Source: Bacteroidales bacterium UBA1184 (GTDB taxonomy: Bacteria; Bacteroidota; Bacteroidia; Bacteroidales; ML635J-15). Taken from it: a stretch of DNA of 31,682 bases. Each line of letters starts with the position of its first letter. The first letter of the stretch is position 1. Both the position numbers and the translations under genes were made by a program. Below the pieces are notes generated by a model. The model was given only the letters and a program-made list of their open reading frames with translations. It was not told the DNA's origin and searched no databases. Of the stretch, positions 1-5,767 are shown in pieces. The DNA lies in contig DBYO01000025.1 in the NCBI GenBank assembly GCA_002310235.1, forward strand, positions 4,096-35,777. Direction: 5' to 3'.

Positions 1-104
1 ACATCACCAAACAGGTGAACCATGTGTGCTCCATCAACCAAATTGCCACCGTAGTGTGCATCCTTTGCGCTCATGCGCAGTCTAATCTTTGTTCTGTATT
101 CCAT
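1..104 (-). CDS. kal: 3-aminobutyryl-CoA ammonia-lyase, N-terminal part (runs off left edge)
   Basis: Only the first 34 codons are present; the gene begins with the ATG at 104 and leaves the window. The visible peptide contains the stretch RMSAKDAHYGGNLVDGA followed by a VHLFGDV motif, which I recognise from 3-aminobutyryl-CoA ammonia-lyase (Kal), a small hotdog-fold enzyme. Kal releases ammonia from 3-aminobutyryl-CoA to give crotonyl-CoA in the lysine fermentation pathway. The neighbouring CoA-transferase subunit on the same strand fits that pathway, because a CoA-transferase supplies the CoA thioester. The call rests on a short segment, but the HYGGNLVDGA block is distinctive. The rest of the lysine cluster (kamA, kamD/E, kdd, kce) would be expected to the left and cannot be checked here. 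Confidence 0.8.
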   Translation of the reverse strand, partial: MEYRTKIRLRMSAKDAHYGGNLVDGAHMVHLFGD

Positions 105-196
105 TGTTATAAATTTCTAATTTGAAGATTTGATAATTTGATAATTCAATGATTATGATGGGCTTGAAGGCTCAAAGTCTTAAAGGCTTGAAGACG

Positions 197-226
197 GCTT
201 TTTGCCTTTTAGCATTCTAGCCTTTT
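197..226. repeat. Dispersed intergenic repeat, copy A
   Basis: A 30-base block inside a 159-base spacer rich in the words gccttttagc and aaggctt. The same block, with about five mismatches and one extra base, occurs at 21835-21865, behind the stop codon of an unrelated gene. Both lie shortly downstream of a minus-strand stop codon. The surrounding spacer (105-262) holds further degenerate aaggct/agcctt words, and I see no gene in it. Possible roles are a weak terminator or 3'-end structure, or an intergenic repeat family. Confidence 0.4.
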
Positions 227-262
227 CTTCTTTCTGCCTGTTAGACTGCAAGCCTTTTAGCC

Positions 263-907
263 TTATTTTACAATATAGTCAACGAAAATATTCTGGGTAT
301 GGATTGCTTCAGGAGCAATTTCACCAACCTTGACAATGTTCTCGATTTCGGCGATAACAACGTCTGCTGCCATAGCCATCATCGGGTTAAAGTTCTGGGT
401 TGTGCCCTTGAAGACGAGGTTACCAGTTTCGTCACCAACAGTAGCACCGAGCAATGCGATGTCTGCATGTATCGGGAGTTCGAGGAGATAATCCTTGCCA
501 TCAACGTTAATAACGCGCTTACCTTCTGCTACTACAGTACCAAGACCTGTTGGAGTGAGAACGCCACCAAGACCAGCACCACCGCAACGGATACGTTCTG
601 CAAGTGTTCCCTGAGGTACGAATTCGATTTCGAGTTCCTTGGAGTTCAACTGTGCGATAGTCTCCGGATTTGTTCCGATGTGCGAAACTATAGCTTTCTT
701 TACCTGATGGTTTGCAACAAGGATACCAACGCCCTTGTCAACAAAAGCGGTATCGTTACCGATAATTGTAAGGTTCTTGATACCTGCATCGTGTATTCCC
801 TTCAATACCTTGTTGGCTGAACCAACACCTAAAAATCCGCCGATCATGAGGGTCATTCCGTCCTTCACCATTGATACGGCCTGCTCTACTGAAATGAATT
901 TATCCAT
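263..907 (-). CDS. atoD: 3-oxoacid CoA-transferase subunit A (AtoD-like)
   Basis: A 214-residue protein, the usual length for the alpha subunit of acetoacetate/butyrate CoA-transferases. Visible family features are the N-terminal GGFLGVGSANKVLKGI stretch, a glycine-rich RCGGAGLGGVLTPTG segment near residues 107-121, and the C-terminal block around VKVGEIAPEAIHTQNIFVD. The enzyme would exchange CoA between acyl-CoA and a 3-oxoacid such as acetoacetate; in lysine fermentation this links butyryl-CoA to 3-keto-5-aminohexanoate or acetoacetate handling. The downstream gene on the same strand is kal, which supports the lysine context. The beta subunit (AtoA) is not in the window, so it must lie elsewhere or further left. 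A TAnnTTTG promoter element is present 43 bases upstream of the start. Substrate specificity cannot be read from sequence. Confidence 0.88.
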   Translation of the reverse strand: MDKFISVEQAVSMVKDGMTLMIGGFLGVGSANKVLKGIHDAGIKNLTIIGNDTAFVDKGVGILVANHQVKKAIVSHIGTNPETIAQLNSKELEIEFVPQGTLAERIRCGGAGLGGVLTPTGLGTVVAEGKRVINVDGKDYLLELPIHADIALLGATVGDETGNLVFKGTTQNFNPMMAMAADVVIAEIENIVKVGEIAPEAIHTQNIFVDYIVK

Positions 908-949
908 AGTTATAATTCCTTTAATTTATCTGTTGTTAAAAAACGGCTT

Positions 950-957
950 CAAATATA
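950..957 (-). promoter_or_regulatory. Putative -7 box upstream of the CoA-transferase gene
   Basis: On the minus strand the sequence reads TATATTTG, an exact match to the Bacteroidota primary sigma factor -7 consensus TAnnTTTG, 42 bases before the start codon at 907. A clear TTTG -33 element at the expected distance is not seen; a T-rich stretch lies there instead. Confidence 0.45.
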
Positions 958-1219
958 GCACAAATATTTCGTTTGCGTAAAAAATATTTGATGTTTGTTT
1001 CTTTTAACGATTACAACTCTCCTTCTTGCGGCACACAGCAAAGTGCTGAGCACAGCCGAAGTAAGTTGCTGATTTCTCGATGCACGAATATGAATCTTTT
1101 GTGACCGTTTCGTGCAAGTACAATCTTAATAAATATAAGGAAATACCATCTGTATAGCAGAATGCACATCTTTTCAAAAAAAATATGCCATTATATATGT
1201 TCCCTTTGAATAAAGTAAT
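958..1219. other. Divergent intergenic region without a recognised gene
   Basis: The 411-base space between two divergent genes (908-1318) holds a -7 box for each direction, at 950-957 and 1220-1227. In the middle is an 8-bp inverted repeat, TGCACGAA at 1081-1088 and TTCGTGCA at 1109-1116, separated by 20 bases. No RNA gene or convincing short ORF was recognised. Confidence 0.5.
1081..1116. repeat. Inverted repeat TGCACGAA...TTCGTGCA
   Basis: Perfect 8-bp arms separated by 20 bases, lying between two divergent promoters. It could be an operator or an RNA hairpin; there is no T-run, so it is unlikely to be a terminator. Confidence 0.35.
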
Positions 1220-1227
1220 TATCTTTG
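1220..1227 (+). promoter_or_regulatory. Putative -7 box of the YD-repeat-like lipoprotein gene
   Basis: TATCTTTG matches TAnnTTTG exactly and lies 91 bases before the start codon at 1319, implying a leader of roughly 85 bases. The -33 position has only a partial match (TATG at 1196-1199, spacer of 20). Confidence 0.45.
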
Positions 1228-1318
1228 CAACGTAAACACATATGAGTGTAACAAAACAGTACTTTTTATAAAATTATAAACCGACGGGTTCGATGGGATA
1301 TAACCGAACAGAAATGTT

Positions 1319-2287
1319 ATGAATAGATTTTTTATTGACTTTTTTATTGCTATAATGGCAATGTTTCTGTGCTTTTCCTCTTGTAAAAAGGAAAACGTAT
1401 ATAAACCAAAGAAACAAATTGCCAGAGTTCTTGTATCAACAAATAGTGCAAACAAGCAGATGCAACAAGCCATGACATGGGACGACAAAAAGCTGCAGAA
1501 GATTGACCACTACTACAACGGAAGTATCAATTGGACAGAATATTACACATACGACAAAAAGAATCGTATCTGTAAGGTTGATGACTATGGAAATAATGAA
1601 ACCGTTGAATACAAATACGATGGTAAGAATTTAAAGAGTATAGATTGGACTAAGAACGGAAAATTAAGAGAATCAATAAATGTAACGTATAAAGGAAATA
1701 AAATTTCCAGACTTGAATATATTGAATACGATTATAAAAAATCTACCGAGGCAAATGAAGAAAAACATTTAAGCCTTATACCAGAAATCGTTGAAAAATC
1801 TGGCATCACCTCAAAAGCTACATTCTATTATGACCATCAAACTTTGACTATTGATATTGAATGGGATGGCGACAACATTGTTAAAACAATTTACAATAGA
1901 GTACTAAGTGGGGAATACTATAATGGAGAAATTTATGCGCCAGGAACAAAAACCGAGAATACAATAAGTACATATACTTACGACAAAAACACAAATCCAA
2001 TATATGGATTTAGAGATGGATATTATATACTTAAGCCAGATGTTTATACTAGTAATATTATGGCTTGTTATTCAAAGAACAATCTAACCCAGATGACAGA
2101 AACATGGACAATGTCTATAGTTACTTCAAATGAAACGCTTTCTGATTCTGATATAAACACCTATAACTATTCATACACATATGACAAAGAGTTCTTGACA
2201 GGAAAATATCCGACCGAAGTATTATACACACATACTTACAATGGTAATACAACAATGTCAACAACATACTACGAATACAACAACTAA
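1319..2287 (+). CDS. Hypothetical lipoprotein with YD/RHS-like beta repeats
   Basis: A 322-residue protein that begins with a hydrophobic signal and a lipobox ending in Cys22 (CFSSC), so it is likely a lipidated envelope protein. The mature part has recurring short units of the form YxYDxxxxxxxI (for example YYTYDKKNRI, YKYDGKNLKSI, NYSYTYDKEFLTG), the pattern of degenerate YD/RHS-like beta-strand repeats seen in many Bacteroidota lipoproteins, including DUF4595-type proteins. I cannot fix the Pfam family by eye. The gene is clearly more AT-rich than its neighbours, rich in Asn, Lys, Tyr and Thr codons. It stands alone on the plus strand with its own -7 box and a terminator 20 bases after the stop. 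Function unknown; surface binding or adhesion is only a guess. Confidence 0.7.
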   Translation: MNRFFIDFFIAIMAMFLCFSSCKKENVYKPKKQIARVLVSTNSANKQMQQAMTWDDKKLQKIDHYYNGSINWTEYYTYDKKNRICKVDDYGNNETVEYKYDGKNLKSIDWTKNGKLRESINVTYKGNKISRLEYIEYDYKKSTEANEEKHLSLIPEIVEKSGITSKATFYYDHQTLTIDIEWDGDNIVKTIYNRVLSGEYYNGEIYAPGTKTENTISTYTYDKNTNPIYGFRDGYYILKPDVYTSNIMACYSKNNLTQMTETWTMSIVTSNETLSDSDINTYNYSYTYDKEFLTGKYPTEVLYTHTYNGNTTMSTTYYEYNN

Positions 2288-2307
2288 AAATTCTTAGTAT
2301 AAATCAC

Positions 2308-2341
2308 AAAAAAAGACGGAACATAATTCCGTCTTTTTTTT
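2308..2341. terminator. Bidirectional intrinsic terminator between convergent genes
   Basis: GACGGAA (2315-2321) pairs with TTCCGTC (2327-2333) around a five-base loop, extended by seven A bases on the left and a run of T on the right. Both strands therefore show a hairpin followed by a T-tract. It closes the lipoprotein gene on the plus strand and the TonB-receptor-to-exonuclease unit on the minus strand. Confidence 0.9.
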
Positions 2342-2365
2342 ATAGGTTGGCATTATAAGGTCCTT

Positions 2366-3103
2366 CTATCCGTTTGCTCTCTCCATCTGCTCGTACATGT
2401 AAATGTCCTTACCTTGTAGTCTGAGCATAAGATTGGCAACACATAGCACATCCTTTTCGCAATAGATTGCAATGCGCTCCACATCGTGTTCGCCATAATA
2501 TACGCCTGCCACTTCGCTACCATCGATATCATCCTTTGGCGTAGGAATGTCGAAAAGGTCGGCCATAAGAGCCAACGAAGTGAAATTCTTGTAGTCACCG
2601 AATTTCCAAAGCTCGAGCGTATCGATATGTTTGATTTCCCACGGCTTCTTTCCCGACAAGTCGAGTGCCTTGGGCAGATTATACATGCGGTTTACGAGCA
2701 TACGACGTGCAATGTACGGGACATCAAACTCCTTGATGTTGTGTCCGCAAAGCATCTTGTTGCCAAACGGATCCCACTTTGCAAGCATATCGGCAAAACC
2801 TGCAAGTATTTCCTTCTCATCGTCGCCATAAAACGACTTTACACGGAACTTGTCGCCATTGACAAAGCCAACCGATATGCACACAATCTTTCCGAATTCG
2901 GAATATATCCCAGCTCGCTGGTAAACATCGGAAGCCGTTTCTGTTTCGGCTCTGAAATTCTTCGATTTCTTATCCCAGTGCTTCTTGAAGGCTTCGGGCA
3001 TTTCGTCGAACGATGCGCACATAGGTACAGTCTCGATGTCGATGAACATTACGTTCTTAAGGTCTATATCTTGCATAATTTCTTGTATTTCAGTTGTTAT
3101 CAA
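2366..3103 (-). CDS. DEDDy-type 3'-5' exonuclease (PolB-like exonuclease domain protein)
   Basis: A 245-residue stand-alone exonuclease of the predicted PolB-like 3'-5' exonuclease family (DNA_pol_B_exo2 type). Three DEDD motifs are visible: motif I FIDIETVP with Asp22 and Glu24, motif II GHNIKEFDVPYI with Asp127, and motif III YCEKD with Tyr214 and Asp218, which makes it the DEDDy subclass. These residues bind two metal ions and would remove nucleotides from a 3' end. No polymerase domain is attached. The start at 3103 overlaps the last 14 bases of the uridine kinase gene; a second in-frame ATG at 3076 would also leave motif I intact. Position at the end of the minus-strand unit, before the terminator at 2308-2341, suggests cotranscription. 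The natural substrate, DNA or RNA, cannot be decided from sequence. Confidence 0.85.
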   Translation of the reverse strand: MITTEIQEIMQDIDLKNVMFIDIETVPMCASFDEMPEAFKKHWDKKSKNFRAETETASDVYQRAGIYSEFGKIVCISVGFVNGDKFRVKSFYGDDEKEILAGFADMLAKWDPFGNKMLCGHNIKEFDVPYIARRMLVNRMYNLPKALDLSGKKPWEIKHIDTLELWKFGDYKNFTSLALMADLFDIPTPKDDIDGSEVAGVYYGEHDVERIAIYCEKDVLCVANLMLRLQGKDIYMYEQMERANG

Positions 3104-3704
3104 TATGCTGATGAATAAATTTTGCCAATAGGTTCACGGCTGCATCGTTGTCGCCAATGTTTGGCACAATGATGTCGGCATAACGCTTTGTCGGCTCAAT
3201 GAACTGCAAATGCATCGGTTTTACGGTGTCGTAGTAATGCTCTAGCACATCGTTTACCGAACGACCACGCTCAACAGTATCGCGGCGGAGAATTCGTGCC
3301 AGGCGGTCGTCGGCATCGGCATCTACATAAACCTTAACATCCATTAAATCACGGAGTTCTGGCTGAGTTAGAACCATTATGCCCTCGACAATTATTACAT
3401 TGCTAGGCTTTACAGTAAGAGTTTCTTGGGCACGTGAACTGGTAATGTAGGCGTAAATTGGCTGTTCAACAGTTTTCCCTTCCTTAAGTTCCTTGATGTG
3501 ACGGATCAGCAACTCCCATTCGATGGCATTCGGGTGGTCGAAGTTGATTTTTTTCCTCTCCTCCATTGGCAAATGACTGCTGTCCCAATAGTACGAATCC
3601 TGTGGTACCAAGGTTACCATATCCTTTGGCAGCTGGGCAGTTATCTTATTGACAACAGTCGTTTTTCCTGCGCCCGAACCGCCTGCAATTCCTACAACTA
3701 ACAT
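3090..3704 (-). CDS. udk: Uridine kinase
   Basis: A 204-residue P-loop kinase of the usual uridine kinase length. The Walker A motif GGSGAGKTT is at residues 8-16, followed by the PQDSYYWD substrate-binding segment, NFDHPNAIEW, and the lid region around RRDTVERGRS. It phosphorylates uridine and cytidine to UMP and CMP in pyrimidine salvage in the cytoplasm. It starts 19 bases after the DUF5689/anchor lipoprotein gene ends and overlaps the exonuclease gene by 14 bases, so it is probably carried on the receptor-lipoprotein transcript. No internal promoter was recognised in the 19-base gap. The assignment is firm. Confidence 0.95.
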   Translation of the reverse strand: MLVVGIAGGSGAGKTTVVNKITAQLPKDMVTLVPQDSYYWDSSHLPMEERKKINFDHPNAIEWELLIRHIKELKEGKTVEQPIYAYITSSRAQETLTVKPSNVIIVEGIMVLTQPELRDLMDVKVYVDADADDRLARILRRDTVERGRSVNDVLEHYYDTVKPMHLQFIEPTKRYADIIVPNIGDNDAAVNLLAKFIHQHIDNN

Positions 3705-3723
3705 ATCGTGTAAATTTTAATTC

Positions 3724-4953
3724 TTACTTAGTGAAAACCTTTACATCATCGAGGAAGTACTTTCCTGCAACTCCTACAGGGCTTTCAAACTTGAAAGCTA
3801 TGCGGATATTGCCTGAATATTGAGCAAGGCTTACATCTCCGGAAATAGCCCAGTCGTTAGATGCTACAATGTTAGCCGGAAGTTGTGTCCAGTTTGTGCC
3901 ATCGGTCGAAATCATGGCGATAAGCGTATTTCCAGCATTCATCATTCTTGTCTTAAAGCTTAGGTACGAATTAGGCTGAAGGGCAATTTCGGGAGTAATA
4001 AGCCATGCTTCGTTCTGTTCTTCATTTTTTCCGCTGATACTTAATATCTTGCCTTCAGTAATCTCCTGGCATTTCCATGTTTCAGTACCCTGACGGGCAT
4101 CGTTTTGCCATCCAGCATCGGCAAATTCACCAACAGGTGAAGCTTCGAAATTGTTTTCAAATATCACATCCACATCACCAAAACGACGACCTGTAAGTTG
4201 AACCTCATCGGTGTTGCGAATATATAACTGATACTCAGTACCATATCTACTTACGATAGCAACGAGCGTACCACTTCCGGCAGGTATCGTATCGCCAGCA
4301 AAACTGGCATAACCACTAGTACGTACAATCATAGTGTTGCCGTACTCATCCTCAATGTAAGTGTTTATTGTTTTCTGACCTTCCTTGTCGGCGTATGTCT
4401 GACCTACATATTGCTCCTGAAACTGAACCTTGCGGAACTTTACAAGTTTTCCGACATATAGACCTGTACCAATGTTCTCCATATCAACCAACTCCGGTTC
4501 GAGGAATTTGCGAGTTTCCAACTTTACAATGTTGTTGTCAACGTGAACCGAATCCAACTGTATCATGCCGCTATAGTCGCCAAGAACCAAACCTTTCAGG
4601 TTCACGCGTACATAGTCGCCTTCGTATAATCCACCCGACGAAAGCAGGTGCAAGTTGATAGCCTTATCGTCGTCGGCACCACCCTGCAAGTAAGCCGACT
4701 TGTAGATGTTGCCTATCTTGTCGGACATGGTTATGTAGCCGAAAACGGATTTGTCTTCGTTGAACTTGTATGTTCCACCGCCAGCTGCCACAAGCGAGTC
4801 GTAGATTTCCCACAGACGGGTGATTGTAACAGTATCGCCAACAGGCACTTCGCTTACTTCAGGAGTGTCGTACTTGCCCTGTATGCAACCGCTGAACATA
4901 AATGCCGGCATTATTGCCGTTGCTATTGCCAATATCTTGATTATGCTTTTCAT
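3724..4953 (-). CDS. DUF5689-like lipoprotein with C-terminal choice-of-anchor J-like domain
   Basis: A 409-residue lipoprotein: hydrophobic signal and lipobox ending in Cys23 (MFSGC). Residues of about 45-255 match the pattern of the preceding gene product (FGYITMSDKIGNIYKSAYLQ, later GDYVRVNLKG and IRNTDEVQL), which I take as a DUF5689-type domain, thought to resemble an OB fold. The region from about residue 265 to the end (ENNFEAS, AWLITPEI, SFKTRMMNAGN, ISTDGTNW, YFLDDVKVF) has the shape of a choice-of-anchor J or MAM-like jelly-roll adhesion module. It starts 13 bases after the shorter paralogue and ends 19 bases before udk. It is probably displayed on the outer membrane as partner of the TonB-dependent receptor. 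The ligand is unknown. Confidence 0.75.
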   Translation of the reverse strand: MKSIIKILAIATAIMPAFMFSGCIQGKYDTPEVSEVPVGDTVTITRLWEIYDSLVAAGGGTYKFNEDKSVFGYITMSDKIGNIYKSAYLQGGADDDKAINLHLLSSGGLYEGDYVRVNLKGLVLGDYSGMIQLDSVHVDNNIVKLETRKFLEPELVDMENIGTGLYVGKLVKFRKVQFQEQYVGQTYADKEGQKTINTYIEDEYGNTMIVRTSGYASFAGDTIPAGSGTLVAIVSRYGTEYQLYIRNTDEVQLTGRRFGDVDVIFENNFEASPVGEFADAGWQNDARQGTETWKCQEITEGKILSISGKNEEQNEAWLITPEIALQPNSYLSFKTRMMNAGNTLIAMISTDGTNWTQLPANIVASNDWAISGDVSLAQYSGNIRIAFKFESPVGVAGKYFLDDVKVFTK

Positions 4954-4966
4954 ATCTTCCTAATTT

Positions 4967-5755
4967 TTAGTCGCACCTTTCGTTTTCCATATTTACTTCA
5001 TCGGTCGAACGGATAATTATCTGATAGGTAGTTGTTCCATTTTGTCCCGTAGTGATGTAGCGTGTCATAATTCCTACGACGCTTCCGCTGCCCTTTGGCA
5101 ATGGTTGTCCAGCAAAATCGGCGTAGTCGCTGTTGCGAGCGACAAGCGTATTGCCGTCGCAGCTTGTCATGTTGCGGTTCTGTGTAGAGGTACCATGCTC
5201 TGTTGCGTAAGTCAGCGAGGTGTCGCTTGCTGCAAACTGTACATTACTGAGCTTTACAAGGCGGCAGTCATAGTATGCTGGATTTTCAATAATCTGAGCC
5301 ATAGTAACTTCTTCGGGTGTAATAGGCACATTTGGTTCCTGAAGTACCACCTGAAGTGTGACATCTTCCACATCGACAAAAGTGAGTTCCATCTTGCCAT
5401 TGTAATTTACTATATGGCTCCCTTTCAGGTTCATGCGCACGCGGTCGCCAACCTTTACCATACCAGCTTTGCTAAGCTTATAGATATTTATTCCGCCAGT
5501 AGAATCCTGCAGGTAAGCTTCTTTGTAGATGTTGTCGTGGCTGTCGTCCATAGTGATTGTACCGAACAACATATAATCGTCGGTAAACTGGTAATAGTCG
5601 CTACTGTCGTCACACATCTTATAAATGTCGGCAACCGTAAGTATATGGTCCTTGTCCAACTCAGTTATTGCTGGGACATCGGGTTTCTCGCAGGAGCAAA
5701 CAAGTGCCACGGCTGCAAAAAACATCGGAACTATTATGGAAATTATCTTTTTCAT
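4967..5755 (-). CDS. DUF5689-like lipoprotein
   Basis: A 262-residue lipoprotein with a signal and lipobox at Cys22 (LVCSC). It is a shorter paralogue of the next gene product, sharing LFGTITMDDSHDNIYKEAYLQ-like, GDRVRMNLKG, YADFAGQPLPKGSGSVVGI and IIIRSTDEVNM blocks in the same order, but it lacks the C-terminal jelly-roll module. This points to an ancient tandem duplication. The gene starts 12 bases after the TonB-dependent receptor and is followed after 11 bases by its paralogue, so the three are very likely one transcript. In such Bacteroidota arrangements the lipoproteins usually sit on the outer face as substrate-capturing partners of the receptor. The substrate is not evident; a nucleic-acid-related ligand is a hypothesis based on the OB-like fold and the downstream genes. 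Confidence 0.75.
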   Translation of the reverse strand: MKKIISIIVPMFFAAVALVCSCEKPDVPAITELDKDHILTVADIYKMCDDSSDYYQFTDDYMLFGTITMDDSHDNIYKEAYLQDSTGGINIYKLSKAGMVKVGDRVRMNLKGSHIVNYNGKMELTFVDVEDVTLQVVLQEPNVPITPEEVTMAQIIENPAYYDCRLVKLSNVQFAASDTSLTYATEHGTSTQNRNMTSCDGNTLVARNSDYADFAGQPLPKGSGSVVGIMTRYITTGQNGTTTYQIIIRSTDEVNMENERCD

Positions 5756-5767
5756 CTTGCAAGTATT

